Source: Palsa-870 sp039935415
Lineage (GTDB): Bacteria; Chloroflexota; Dormibacteria; Dormibacterales; Dormibacteraceae
Direction: 5' to 3'
Length of the DNA: 64,000 nt
Assembly: GCA_039935415.1 (NCBI GenBank)
Contig: JBDTKH010000040.1
Location: 21,288-85,287, forward strand
The translations under genes were made by a program, and so were the position numbers. Below are positions 1-10,163 of this stretch, piece after piece. The number at the start of each line of letters is the position of its first letter. Positions within the stretch are counted from its first letter, which is position 1. The notes below the pieces were generated by a model. The model saw only the letters and a program-made list of their open reading frames with translations, did no database searches and had not been told where the DNA came from.

Positions 1-1
1 C

Positions 2-481
2 GTCAACTCCAGCCTTCACACTCCGATCGGCACCTGCATCGTGATCGGCGTGCTCGCCGGCCTTCCCCTCGTCTACTACGCCGGCGCCGGCATCATCGCC
101 ATCGGGGCGACCGGGATGATCTACCTCTCGTACATCCTCGGCAACATCGCCATCCTCGGCGCCCGCCTCCGCGGCTGGCCGAAGGAGAAGACTCCGTTTT
201 CGCTCGGCCAGTGGGGCACCATCGTCAACGTCCTCGCACTCGTGTGGGGCATCGCGATGGAGATCAACTTCCTGTGGCCGAGAAACGCACTGGTCGGAGG
301 CCAGAACCCTCCACTCAGCGCTCTTCCGAATATCACCATCGGCGCGCCGATCGGCAACATCCCCGTCTTCGAGTTCACCCTGGGCGTGATCCTGCTCGTG
401 GGCGTCATCTACTACCTGATCGCTCAGCGCAACGCGCCCGAAACGCGGGCCATCGCACCCGCCGAAGCTCCAGCGGTCTAA
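2..481 (+). CDS. APC-family amino acid permease, C-terminal part (5' cut by window)
   Basis: The reading frame is open from base 2, so the start lies outside the window and about 159 C-terminal residues remain. The visible protein has three strongly hydrophobic segments (one beginning near base 41, one near 210 and one near 370) and a short charged tail. The last segments and the loop between them resemble the C-terminal helices of APC-superfamily amino acid/polyamine permeases. It ends just before a hairpin and a flavoprotein dehydrogenase, and lies in a block rich in amine catabolism genes, so an amine or amino acid substrate is plausible. The substrate cannot be read from this fragment. 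Confidence 0.72.
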   Translation, partial: VNSSLHTPIGTCIVIGVLAGLPLVYYAGAGIIAIGATGMIYLSYILGNIAILGARLRGWPKEKTPFSLGQWGTIVNVLALVWGIAMEINFLWPRNALVGGQNPPLSALPNITIGAPIGNIPVFEFTLGVILLVGVIYYLIAQRNAPETRAIAPAEAPAV

Positions 482-491
482 CACCTCACTC

Positions 492-519
492 GGGGGGCCG
501 GAGTCGAATCCGGCCTCCC
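492..519 (+). terminator. GC-rich hairpin after the permease gene
   Basis: An 11-base GC-rich arm (near 492-502) can pair with 509-519 around a loop of about six bases. It sits directly after the permease stop codon and before the next start at 537. There is no clear T-run, so it may be a weak intrinsic terminator or mRNA-stabilising stem. Confidence 0.45.
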
Positions 520-536
520 GCTAATGTCATCCGGAC

Positions 537-2954
537 GTGAGAACCCAGGCACGCGTGGTCGTGATCGGCGGTGGCGTGGGCGGCGCAGCCATCCTTTATT
601 GGCTCACCCGCCTGGGCTGGACCGAGATCACGCTCGTCGAAAGGTCGCGCGTGACCAGCGGCTCGACCTTCCACTCCGCCGGGCTGGTCGGACAGCTGCG
701 TGGCTCCCTGAGCCTGGCCCAGATGATGATGAACTCGGTCGAGCTCTACCGGTCCCTTGGCAAAGAGGTGGGCATGGAGACCGGCTGGCACGAGGTCGGC
801 TCGCTTCGCCTGGCCTCGAGCGCCGAGCGGATGGAGGAGCTGTCGCGACAGGCGGGTTGGGCCAAGACGTTCGGCCTGCCGCTGGCGCTGGTCTCGGCCA
901 AAGAGTCGCAGCGCATGTTTCCGCCAATGTCCACGGACGGCGTGCTCGGCGCGGCGTTCCTGCCCACCGACGGCTACATCGACCCGAGCCAGCTCACCTT
1001 CGCGCTCGTCGAGGGCGCGCGACGCCGCGGGGCCGAGATCTGCGAGGACACCCGCGTCACCGGCATCGAGGTGCGCGACGGTCGGGTGCGCCGCGTCGTG
1101 ACCAACCGTGGGGACATCGAGACCGAGCTGGTGGTCAACGCGGGCGGCATGTTCGCGCCGGAGATCGGTCGCCTGGCCGGCGTCAACGTCCCGCTCATCT
1201 CGATGGCTCACGAATACCTGATCACGAGACCGGCGGGTCTGCCTCTAGACATGCCCACCATGCGCGACCCGTCGCTCCTGGTCTACTACCGGCCCGAGTC
1301 GGGCGGCCTGATCATGGGCGGCTACGAGCGCGACCCCGCGCCGTGGAGCCTCGACGGCATCCCCGCCGATTTCAACGGCCGGCTGCTGGAGCCGGACTGG
1401 GACCGCTTCGAGCCGCTGATGACAAACGCGATCGTGCGCACGCCCTCGATCAAGGACGCGGAGGTCGTGCGCCTCGTCAACGGCCCCGAGGCGTTCACGC
1501 CTGACGGCGAATTCATCCTCGGACCGTCCGAGGTTCGCGGTTTCTGGGTCGCCGCGGGATTCTGCGCGCATGGCCTGGCCGGCGCCGGCGGCATGGGCCG
1601 CCTCGTCGCCGAGTGGATCGTCGAGGGCCGCCCGAGCCTCGACACCTGGGAGATGGACTCGCGCCGGTTCGGCCGCCACTACACCAGCCGCGAGTACACG
1701 CTGGCGCGGACGCGCGAGGTGTATTCGACCTACTACGACGTCAAGTACCCGGGCCACGAGCGCGGTGCGGGGCGTCCGCTGCGCCTCTCGCCCATCTATT
1801 CGCGTTTGTCGGAGCTCGGCGCTGCCTTTGGCGAGAAGTCGGGATGGGAGCGCGCCAACTGGTTCGAGCCGAACGCCGCGCGAGGTGATGAGTCGCTGCG
1901 GCCGCGCGGATGGGCCGGCCGCCTGTGGTCGCCGGCGATCGGCTCCGAGCACCTTGGGTGCCGCGAGGCGGCCGCGCTCTTCGACTTCACGTCGTTCGCC
2001 AAGATCGAGGTCCGCGGGCGCGGCGCAGCAGATTTTCTCGAGAGCCTCACCGACAACCGCGTGGCGCGGGCGGTCGGCGCCCTCACCTACACACAGATGC
2101 TCAACGAGGGCGGCGGAATCGAGTGCGACTTCACAGTGACCCGCCTGGCCGAGGACCGCTTCCGCGTCATCACGGGCACCGCGTTCGGCCAGCACGACCT
2201 CTCGTGGATCAGGGACCACGCACCCGACGACGGGTCGGTCCAGGTCGAGGACGTCACGTCGGCGTACGCGTGTATCGGGCTGTGGGGGCCGAACGCGCGC
2301 GACATCCTTCAGCCGCCGACCCCGACCCCCATCAACAACGCCGCCTTTCCGTTCATGACCGCCCAGCAGCTGGCCGTCGGCTCGGTGCCGTGCCTCGCGC
2401 TGCGCGTGACGTACGTGGGCGAGCTCGGATGGGAGCTCTACTGCCCGACCGAGTTCGGCCTGCGGCTATGGGACACCATCTGGGAGTCGGGGCGCGACAA
2501 GGGCCTCGTCGCGGGCGGCTACAAGGCTGTCGAGTCGCTGCGCCTGGAGAAGGGGTACCCCGCCTGGGGCTCGGACATCGGCCCCGATGCGGACCCGTAC
2601 GAGAGCGGCCTCGGCTTCTGCGTCAAGCTGGACAAGGGCGAGTTCGTCGGACGCACGGCCCTCCTCAAGAAGCGCGAAACCCCGGCCGCCACCAGGCTGG
2701 CGTGCCTGGTGCTGGACGATCCCCGCTCGGTCGCCCTGGGCTCAGAGCCGGTGCGCATCGAGGGAAAGGTCGCCGGTCGGGTGACAAGTGGTGGCTACGG
2801 ATACACGGTTGAGCGCTCGATCGCATATGCATACGTACCCGCCTTCGCGACCGCCGGCACGCGAGTAGAAGTGGAAATCTTCGGCACATGGGTCTCAGGC
2901 GCGATCACCAGAGACCCCCTTTACGACCCCTCCGGCGCAAGAGTCAGGAGCTGA
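537..2954 (+). CDS. Dimethylglycine/sarcosine dehydrogenase-like FAD protein with GCV_T domain
   Basis: The 805-residue protein has the two-part architecture of dimethylglycine and sarcosine dehydrogenases. An N-terminal DAO-type FAD oxidoreductase (about residues 1-370) carries the dinucleotide motif VVVIGGGVGGAA. It also has STFHSAGL, whose His is the covalent FAD attachment position in characterised relatives. A linker domain (370-430) leads to a tetrahydrofolate-binding aminomethyltransferase-like domain (430-700) and a GCV_T C-terminal barrel (700-800). Such enzymes oxidatively demethylate N-methylated glycines and pass the one-carbon unit to tetrahydrofolate. The exact substrate is not determinable here. 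The start is GTG at 537. It follows the permease in the same direction, consistent with import and catabolism of a methylated amine. Confidence 0.88.
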   Translation: MRTQARVVVIGGGVGGAAILYWLTRLGWTEITLVERSRVTSGSTFHSAGLVGQLRGSLSLAQMMMNSVELYRSLGKEVGMETGWHEVGSLRLASSAERMEELSRQAGWAKTFGLPLALVSAKESQRMFPPMSTDGVLGAAFLPTDGYIDPSQLTFALVEGARRRGAEICEDTRVTGIEVRDGRVRRVVTNRGDIETELVVNAGGMFAPEIGRLAGVNVPLISMAHEYLITRPAGLPLDMPTMRDPSLLVYYRPESGGLIMGGYERDPAPWSLDGIPADFNGRLLEPDWDRFEPLMTNAIVRTPSIKDAEVVRLVNGPEAFTPDGEFILGPSEVRGFWVAAGFCAHGLAGAGGMGRLVAEWIVEGRPSLDTWEMDSRRFGRHYTSREYTLARTREVYSTYYDVKYPGHERGAGRPLRLSPIYSRLSELGAAFGEKSGWERANWFEPNAARGDESLRPRGWAGRLWSPAIGSEHLGCREAAALFDFTSFAKIEVRGRGAADFLESLTDNRVARAVGALTYTQMLNEGGGIECDFTVTRLAEDRFRVITGTAFGQHDLSWIRDHAPDDGSVQVEDVTSAYACIGLWGPNARDILQPPTPTPINNAAFPFMTAQQLAVGSVPCLALRVTYVGELGWELYCPTEFGLRLWDTIWESGRDKGLVAGGYKAVESLRLEKGYPAWGSDIGPDADPYESGLGFCVKLDKGEFVGRTALLKKRETPAATRLACLVLDDPRSVALGSEPVRIEGKVAGRVTSGGYGYTVERSIAYAYVPAFATAGTRVEVEIFGTWVSGAITRDPLYDPSGARVRS

Positions 2955-3071
2955 GCCATTCCCATCTCCCGCAAAGCGGAAGATGGATGGGGTCCTCGAG
3001 GCAATACTCGACCGCTTATCGCCTCCTCCCCAACCGACTCTCCGTTCGCGCTGCTATGAGTGAGGGCGCGC

Positions 3072-3713
3072 TCAGCTTGTGTGCCCGAAGACAAGGAGAT
3101 GCGCCGCCCGCTCGCCCTCGCCCGCTCGCTGATGATCTGCGAGCCTGAGCCCGGCAGAGCTCGCGACCGACACCACTTCCTCCACGGGTCGGATCTTGAA
3201 CCCGTAGGGCGTGGTCGGCATCTCGGCCATCATCTGCGGGTCGCCGATTCCGACCACGGCCCGCCCTGGAAGAGAGAGCACCCGTGCAAGCTCCCGGAAC
3301 GCCTGGTCCAACTCAGGGATGAAATAGAGCGTGTTGTTCGTGATGACGCCGTCCAGCGAACGATCGGCAAGCGGCAGCTGTGTCATGGACGCCGAGTGAA
3401 GGTGAAGCCGGCCGGCCACGACCTCGCGCCGAAATCTCCGCGCGGCGCGGCTCAGCATCGTCGTGGACAGCTCGACTCCGTGGACCTGCCCCTGAGCGCC
3501 CACGCGATCGAGCAGCAGGGAGAGCCCCAGTCCCCCGCCGAAACCAAGATCCGCCACGACCGCGCCGGGTTGAACGGCAGCGGCCTCGGCAGCTCTCGCG
3601 ATCAGCCCGGCGTTTGAACGGTTCAGCAGGATGGCGACCACGCGTCCGCGCAGGCCGGCGGGCCTTCCCAGCTGCGCGGCGAGACCTGCATTCACCCAGC
3701 TTCGGAAACTCAT
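3072..3713 (-). CDS. SAM-dependent class I methyltransferase
   Basis: This 213-residue protein has a Rossmann-type methyltransferase core. Motif I reads VVADLGFGGGLGLSLLL (about residues 53-70), the acidic ribose-binding residue is in the segment VHGVEL, and motif IV/post-motif reads LDGVITNNTLYFIPE. The N-terminal 45 residues are helical and resemble ubiquinone/arsenite-type methyltransferase lids. The substrate is unknown. It converges with the upstream dehydrogenase across a gap of 117 bases holding only a weak stem near 2962-2986. Confidence 0.8.
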   Translation of the reverse strand: MSFRSWVNAGLAAQLGRPAGLRGRVVAILLNRSNAGLIARAAEAAAVQPGAVVADLGFGGGLGLSLLLDRVGAQGQVHGVELSTTMLSRAARRFRREVVAGRLHLHSASMTQLPLADRSLDGVITNNTLYFIPELDQAFRELARVLSLPGRAVVGIGDPQMMAEMPTTPYGFKIRPVEEVVSVASSAGLRLADHQRAGEGERAAHLLVFGHTS

Positions 3714-3762
3714 CGCACGGAAAGGCCCGCAGGATCGATCAGCCGCTCTTGCGCCTTGGAAC

Positions 3763-4149
3763 TCAGCTGAGGATCCCGTGCCTCGCGTTCCACCGCTGGG
3801 CGCCCTGGTACGCGTCGACCATTCCCCAGATCCACGCTCCGATCGCCAGCGGTATCCCGATCAAGAAAATGGCAAGCGCCCATCCAATTAGATAAAGCAC
3901 CAGGATGGCAACCCCGACGCCAACGTCTCCGTTGATCATCGAACCGACACCGGGTAGGAAGAACGACACGATGAGGCTGACGGCCGGGTTCTTCGGCGCC
4001 ACCACCATCGCTCCAGGTGCGGAGGGGGCCATGTAGCCCTGGCCGACCACGGCCATCGGCGCGTTCGGAACCCACTGACGGCCATCCCAGCGCCATCTGC
4101 CGTCGGGCGAGACCTGCACGGGACCCTGGGGTGGTTGCTGCTCGGCCAT
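3763..4149 (-). CDS. Small membrane protein with DUF2510-like N-terminus and TM2-like segments
   Basis: The 128 residues begin with a proline/glutamine-rich stretch followed by VSPDGRWRWDGRQWVP, a Trp-rich motif typical of DUF2510-like heads. Two hydrophobic helices follow (about residues 55-75 and 78-110), the second ending in IWGMVDAYQGAQRWN, which is how TM2/DUF5683-type proteins end. The function of this family is unknown. It lies between a methyltransferase and a kinase gene on the same strand. Confidence 0.68.
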   Translation of the reverse strand: MAEQQPPQGPVQVSPDGRWRWDGRQWVPNAPMAVVGQGYMAPSAPGAMVVAPKNPAVSLIVSFFLPGVGSMINGDVGVGVAILVLYLIGWALAIFLIGIPLAIGAWIWGMVDAYQGAQRWNARHGILS

Positions 4150-4188
4150 CGCAAGGGCATCTTGTGCCGACCGCCTCAGCAGGTCAAG

Positions 4189-5073
4189 TCACCTCGAAGC
4201 TTCCTCAAGATACCTGTCGAACTCGACCTCGCCGGCCGTGGACAGCATCCGCGTGAAGTGTTTTGCCGAGTAGCCCTTGAAGTCGAAGTCCAGCTCCGAG
4301 ATCCCGCTCTGCAGCACACCCCACATTGCCTCGCGGAAATCGGACATGAAGCGCATCAACCGCAGTGCGGCGAGATCCTGCGCTCGCTCGACGCCGAAGT
4401 ACGCGGCGAGCAGCCGGCGGTCGTCCTCGACCTCAAAGTCATGGTTCACCGAAAGGTTGGCCAGGTCGAAGAACCGATCCCCCATCCCCGCGTACTCCCA
4501 GTCGACGATCCGAATGGCGCCGTCGTCCAGGAAGTTCGCGTTCAGCAGGTCGTTGTGGCACGGCACGACGGGCTGCGGGCCGCGGGCCGCGCGGATCTTC
4601 TCCGACACCTCGAGGGCGTCGCCGAACTCGCTGGGGATCGCCACGCCGTTGGCCTCGGCCTCGGCGCGGTAATCGTCGACCACCGCGTAGGCGTCGAACC
4701 GGCCCGGGATCGCCGCCGCGCCGTGGAACCGCCGCAGCGCTTCGGCCACGCGTGGGAGCGTCGCGGCGCTGCGCATCTCGTCGACCGGGATCGGGCGCCC
4801 GTTGATGAAGCGCGTGACCAGCCAGCCCCCCGACTCGACGAAATCGGCGACGGACGGCCCGACGCCGACCTCCTCGGCGCGCAGGCTCGCCGCGTGCTCG
4901 ACGGCGCGATCGATGCCCAGCAGCTCGGTCTTGGCCCCGCCCATCCGCAACACGTAGACCGCCCCCTCGACGTCGACCTTGAAGTTGCGGTTGGTGATGC
5001 CGCCCCCAAGCGTCTCGATCGTCGCGCGGCGTCCCGGCCACAGCCGCTCGACGGCTGCCGAGACCCCATCCAC
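4189..5073 (-). CDS. Choline/aminoglycoside kinase-fold phosphotransferase (APH family)
   Basis: The 294-residue protein is read from GTG at 5073; frames open further upstream run into a repeat and the divergent gene. It shows the protein-kinase-like APH/choline kinase fold: a glycine-rich N-lobe loop (LGGGITNRNFKV), a lysine-free VLRMGG strand, the catalytic loop VPCHNDLLNANFL and the metal-binding segment IRIVDWEYAGMGD. The pattern GGITNRNF and HNDLLNANF is closer to choline/ethanolamine kinases than to aminoglycoside resistance enzymes. It is divergent from the aminotransferase at 5097. A role in choline, ethanolamine or small amino-alcohol phosphorylation is inferred from the family. Confidence 0.82.
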   Translation of the reverse strand: MDGVSAAVERLWPGRRATIETLGGGITNRNFKVDVEGAVYVLRMGGAKTELLGIDRAVEHAASLRAEEVGVGPSVADFVESGGWLVTRFINGRPIPVDEMRSAATLPRVAEALRRFHGAAAIPGRFDAYAVVDDYRAEAEANGVAIPSEFGDALEVSEKIRAARGPQPVVPCHNDLLNANFLDDGAIRIVDWEYAGMGDRFFDLANLSVNHDFEVEDDRRLLAAYFGVERAQDLAALRLMRFMSDFREAMWGVLQSGISELDFDFKGYSAKHFTRMLSTAGEVEFDRYLEEASR

Positions 5074-5096
5074 AGTCGCGGATCGTATCTGCTTGA

Positions 5097-6470
5097 ATGG
5101 GCCGCGTGAGCCCCACCCCCGACCCCTCCCCACAAGTGGGGCGGGGCACAACCCAGCGATCTACCCATACGGAGCTGGCCGAGCTCCGCGCGAAATACGT
5201 CCCGCGCGGCATCACGACCGCCCACCCGCTGGTCGCCGACCGCGCCCAGGGATCCGAGCTCTGGGACGTCGACGGGCGCCGCTACATCGACTTCGCGGGC
5301 GGCATCGGCGTCATGAACGTCGGCCACGGCCACCCCCGCGTCATGGCGGCCGTCCGCGAGCAGCTGGAGCGCACCACCCACACCTCCTTCCAGGTCGTCA
5401 TGTACGAGTCGTACCTGCGCCTCGCCGAGCGACTGTGCGAGGTCGCCCCGCTCGAGGGCCCGACGAAGGCGATCTTCTTCAGCACCGGCGCCGAGGCGAT
5501 CGAGAACGCGGTCAAGATCGCCCGCGCGAAAACCGGCCGCCCCGCGGTGGTCAGCTTCCGCGGCAGCTTCCACGGCCGGACGCTGCTGGCGTTGAGCCTG
5601 ACCGGCTCGGTCAACCCCTACAAGCAGAACTTCGGTCCGTACGCGGCCGAGATCTACCAGTCGCAATTCCCCTACGAGTACCGCGGCTGGAGCACCGAGC
5701 GCGCCATCGCGTCCCTGGAAAGCCTGTTCGAATCGGAGGTTTCGCCCAGCCGCGTCGCCGCGGTGATCATCGAGCCGGTGCTGGGCGAGGGCGGGTTCGT
5801 CCCCGCGCCGGCGGATTTCCTGCGCCGGCTCCGCGACCTCACGACTCGCCACGGGATCCTTCTCATCGTCGACGAGATCCAGACCGGGTTTGGCCGCACG
5901 GGCAAGTTCTTCGCCATCGAGCACTCGGGCGTGCAGCCCGACCTGGTGGCGGTCGCCAAGAGCCTGGCGGCCGGCTTCCCGCTGTCCGGAGTCGTCGGTC
6001 GGGCGGACGTCATGGACGCACCCGACCCCGGTGGCCTGGGTGGAACGTACGGCGGCAACCCCGTCGCATGCGCCGCCGGCGTGGCCGTGATGGACGTCAT
6101 GCGCGACGAGAAGCTGCCGGAGCGCGCGGCCAGGATCGGGTCTGTGCTCGAGGAACGGATGCAGAGCTGGGCCGCGGAGCACGACCTGGTCGGCGACGTG
6201 CGCGTGATGGGCGCGATGGCCGGCATGGAGCTCGTGCGCGACCGCAAGACCAAGGAGCCGGCCGACAAGGAGACCGCCAAGATCCTGGTCGCCGCGCGGG
6301 AGAAGGGCCTCATCGTGCTTCGCGCCGGCACGCACCACAACGTGATTCGCACGCTCATGCCGCTGACCATCCCCGACGACCAGCTCGACGAGGGGATGGA
6401 CATCCTGGGGGCGGCCCTCGGCGAAGTCGCCGCCGAAGCGAAGAGATCGGCGAGCGCAACTCACTCTTAG
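5097..6470 (+). CDS. gabT: Class III aminotransferase, putrescine/4-aminobutyrate type
   Basis: This 457-residue PLP enzyme has all class III landmarks: the GAEAIENAVKIAR helix, FHGRTLLALSLTG, the PLP-contacting acidic motif IVDEIQTGFGRTGKFFA, the Schiff-base lysine in VAVAKSLAAGFPLS, and the closing GGTYGGNPVACAA. It is followed 19 bases later by aminobutyraldehyde dehydrogenase and a Pot transporter. Putrescine aminotransferase activity (putrescine to 4-aminobutyraldehyde) is therefore as likely as GABA transaminase. The only usable starts (ATG 5097, GTG 5106) place a GC-rich palindromic repeat inside the N-terminal extension (about residues 4-18). Confidence 0.85.
   Translation: MGRVSPTPDPSPQVGRGTTQRSTHTELAELRAKYVPRGITTAHPLVADRAQGSELWDVDGRRYIDFAGGIGVMNVGHGHPRVMAAVREQLERTTHTSFQVVMYESYLRLAERLCEVAPLEGPTKAIFFSTGAEAIENAVKIARAKTGRPAVVSFRGSFHGRTLLALSLTGSVNPYKQNFGPYAAEIYQSQFPYEYRGWSTERAIASLESLFESEVSPSRVAAVIIEPVLGEGGFVPAPADFLRRLRDLTTRHGILLIVDEIQTGFGRTGKFFAIEHSGVQPDLVAVAKSLAAGFPLSGVVGRADVMDAPDPGGLGGTYGGNPVACAAGVAVMDVMRDEKLPERAARIGSVLEERMQSWAAEHDLVGDVRVMGAMAGMELVRDRKTKEPADKETAKILVAAREKGLIVLRAGTHHNVIRTLMPLTIPDDQLDEGMDILGAALGEVAAEAKRSASATHS
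5111..5146 (+). repeat. GC-rich palindromic element, copy 1, inside the aminotransferase N-terminus
   Basis: A run of C-blocks is followed by a near-perfect stem in which CCCCTCCCCAC pairs with GTGGGGCGGGG around AA. A related sequence in the opposite orientation lies at 42887-42922. Here it is translated as SPTPDPSPQVGRG at the start of the aminotransferase, upstream of its conserved fold. That suggests a dispersed palindromic element tolerated as a disordered N-terminal extension. Confidence 0.6.
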
Positions 6471-6489
6471 GAAAACTGGGGAGGGCTTC

Positions 6490-7931
6490 ATGAGCACGAC
6501 GCTTCGACGCCACGACATGTTCATCGGCGGCGAGTGGACGCCTGGCACCGGCGGCGAGGTGCAGGAGATCATCAACCCGGCGACCGGCAAGGTCATCGCG
6601 CACGTGCCCAAGGGAACCGAGGAAGACGTCGACCGGGCCGTCGCAGCCGCGCGCAAGGCGTACGACGAGGTCTGGTCCGACAGCACGCCGCGCGACCGAA
6701 GCGAGCGCCTGCTGAAGCTCGCCGAAGCGATCGAGGCCAATGGCGATGAGCTCGCGCGAATCGAATCGGAGAACGTCGGCAAGCCGCTCGCGACGACGAA
6801 GTCCGAGGAGATCCCGCCCATCGCCGACTGCTTCCGCTTCTTCGCGGGCGCGGCCCGAATCCTGGAGGGTAAGGCCGCCGGCGAATATATGGCCGGCTTC
6901 ACGAGCATGCTTCGCCGCGAGTCGCTCGGCGTCGTCGGCTCGATCGCGCCCTGGAACTACCCGCTGATGATGGCGGCCTGGAAGCTCGGCCCCGCGCTCG
7001 CAGCGGGAAACACCGTCGTCTTCAAGCCTTCGGAGTGGACGCCGCTCACCGCGCTGCGGCTCGCCGAGCTGGCGGGTGACATATTTCCGCCGGGCGTCCT
7101 CAACGTCATCACCGGCGACGGCGAGCCGGTCGGCGCCGGTCTCGTCCGGCACCCAGGAGTGGCCATGGTCTCGTTGACTGGAGACGTCGCCACAGGTAAA
7201 GAGGTCGCGCGCGCGGCCGCGGCGACCCTGAAGCGGGTGCACCTGGAGCTCGGCGGCAAGGCGCCGGTGATCGTGTTCGACGACGCCGACCTCGAAAAGG
7301 TCGTCGAGTGGATCAAGATCGGAGGCTTCTTCAACGCGGGCCAGGACTGCACGGCCGCGACACGGATCATCGCCGGTCCAAAGATCCACGAGCACCTGCT
7401 CCATGACCTCGTCCCCGCAGTGAGCTCCCTCAAGGTCGGCGACCCGTTGGCGGATGACACCGAGATGGGCCCGCTCGTCTCCGAAGAGCAGGCGGTGCGA
7501 GTGTCGGGCTTCGTCGACCGCGCGCGGAAAGCGGGCGCGGAGGTGCTGACCGGCGGCGCCCGGATCAAGAAGGCGGGGTCGTGGTACGAGCCCACCGTGA
7601 TCGTGCCGTCAGGCCCAGACGCGGAGATCGTGAAGCGAGAGGTCTTCGGACCTGTCGTCACCGTGCAGCGCTTCAGTGACGAGGAACAGGCCCTCGAGTG
7701 GGCCAACGGCGTGGACTATGGCCTCGCGGCTTCCGTGTGGACGCGCGACGTCGGCCGCGCGCTTCGTATGGCCCGCAAGCTGCAGTTCGGGACGGTGTGG
7801 ATCAACACCCACATCCCGCTGGTCAACGAGATGCCGCACGGCGGCTACAAGCAGAGCGGCTACGGCAAGGACATGTCGATCTACTCGCTCGAGGAGTACA
7901 CGCAAATCAAGCACGTCATGGCGTCACTCGA

Positions 7932-7935
<4 letters not shown>
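6490..7935 (+). CDS. patD: Aminobutyraldehyde dehydrogenase-type NAD(P) aldehyde dehydrogenase
   Basis: The 481-residue ALDH-superfamily protein shows the NAD-binding IAPWNYPLMMAAWKLGPAL, the glutamate in LELGGKAPVIVF, and the catalytic cysteine in FFNAGQDCTAATRI. The phrase FNAGQDCTAATR and the C-terminal GGYKQSGYGKDMSIYSLEEYTQIKHV are characteristic of gamma-aminobutyraldehyde dehydrogenases. The gene follows the aminotransferase by 19 bases, with GGGGAGGG in the gap. The pair fits putrescine to 4-aminobutyraldehyde to GABA. Its stop overlaps the probable start of the transporter ATPase. Confidence 0.88.
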
Positions 7936-8954
<1,019 letters not shown>

Positions 8955-8959
8955 GGAAG

Positions 8960-10156
8960 ATGAGTTCACCAGGGAGACCGAGCTGGGTCAGGCTCGGATG
9001 TCTTTTGGCCGCAGCCGTCGTGGCGGCGACCGCATGTGGGTCAAACACCAGTACCGGCGGCTCGACGCTGCAGCAGCCGCCGACCGCGACCGTGAAGCCT
9101 CCGACCGCGGTTGGCGCCGGCGAGGGCCAATTGAACCTGATCGCCTGGGAAGGCTACGTCGACGACTCGTGGGTCAAGCAGTTCACGGTGCAGACGGGCT
9201 GCGTGGTCAACGCCAAGTACGCGGGGTCGTCCGACGAGATGGTCAGCTTGATGAAAGATGGCGGCGGCGGCCAGTGGGACATGGTTTCCGCTTCCGGCGA
9301 CGCCGACCTGCGCCTGATCTACAGCGGCGACGTCAAGCCCATGAACGAGAAGCTGATCCCGGACTTCACGAACTTCCAAACTTACTTCCAGGCGCCCCCC
9401 TACAACACGATCGCCGGCATCCACTACGGCATCTCGCTGCAGTGGGGGCCCAACATGCTGCTCTACAGCACCAAGAAGTTCGTCAACCCGCCGACCAGCT
9501 GGAGCGTGATCTACGACGCAAACAACTCGGGCCTGGTCACGGTGCCCGACAACCCGATCCAGATCGCGGACGCTGCGCTCTACCTCATGAAGACTCAGCC
9601 AAAGCTCGGCATCAAGGACCCGTATGAGCTGACCAAGGTACAGTTCGATGCAACGGTCGCGCTGCTCACGAAGCAGCGTCCGCTCATCAAGAAGTACTGG
9701 GCCCTCGCCTCGGACGAGATCTCCCTGTTTCAGAACGGCGACGTGGTCGTTGGCGCGGCTTGGCCATACCAGACGATCCAGCTGAAGTTGGCCGGCGCGC
9801 CGGTCGACGACACGATCCCGACGGAAGGTGCCACCGGTTGGGGCGACACCTGGATGCTGGCGACCAAGGCCCCTCACCCCAACTGCGCTTACCTCTGGAC
9901 CCAGTACGTGAGCACGCCGAAGGTCCAGGCGGAGCAGGCCCTGTTCTTCGGCGAGACGCCCGTCAACTCCAAGGCGTGCGCGGAGATGGAAGCCCTGCAG
10001 ACCGGCTCGTGCGCGCAGTACCACGCCGACAAGGGAAGCGCGTACTTCGACACCATCAAGTTCTGGAAGACGCCGATCGCGCAGTGCGGCGACGGCAGCA
10101 ACAACTGCATCCCCTACGACCAATGGGTCTCGGCCTGGACCACCATCAAGGGCTGA
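8960..10156 (+). CDS. potD: Spermidine/putrescine-binding lipoprotein (PotD-like)
   Basis: This extracytoplasmic solute-binding protein begins with a lipoprotein signal ending in the lipobox AATAC, followed by a Ser/Thr/Pro linker. The mature part starts GQLNLIAWEGYVDDSWVKQF and continues with motifs of PotD/PotF proteins, including QWDMVSASGDADLRLI and GWGDTWMLATKAPHPNCAYLW. An AAGGAG box at 8943-8948 suits ATG 8960 (spacing 11) better than the GTG at 8951 that overlaps the ATPase stop as GTGA. Either start preserves the signal peptide. Unusually many cysteines occur near the C-terminus, possibly forming disulfides. Confidence 0.88.
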   Translation: MSSPGRPSWVRLGCLLAAAVVAATACGSNTSTGGSTLQQPPTATVKPPTAVGAGEGQLNLIAWEGYVDDSWVKQFTVQTGCVVNAKYAGSSDEMVSLMKDGGGGQWDMVSASGDADLRLIYSGDVKPMNEKLIPDFTNFQTYFQAPPYNTIAGIHYGISLQWGPNMLLYSTKKFVNPPTSWSVIYDANNSGLVTVPDNPIQIADAALYLMKTQPKLGIKDPYELTKVQFDATVALLTKQRPLIKKYWALASDEISLFQNGDVVVGAAWPYQTIQLKLAGAPVDDTIPTEGATGWGDTWMLATKAPHPNCAYLWTQYVSTPKVQAEQALFFGETPVNSKACAEMEALQTGSCAQYHADKGSAYFDTIKFWKTPIAQCGDGSNNCIPYDQWVSAWTTIKG

Positions 10157-10163
10157 CGCTCCC

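Noticed and set aside
4542..6908. A 788-codon open frame on the minus strand opposite the aminotransferase
   Set aside because: It is rich in Arg, Ala, Gly and Ser with no domain pattern, and the opposite strand encodes two clear enzymes. Long antisense frames are expected at this GC content.
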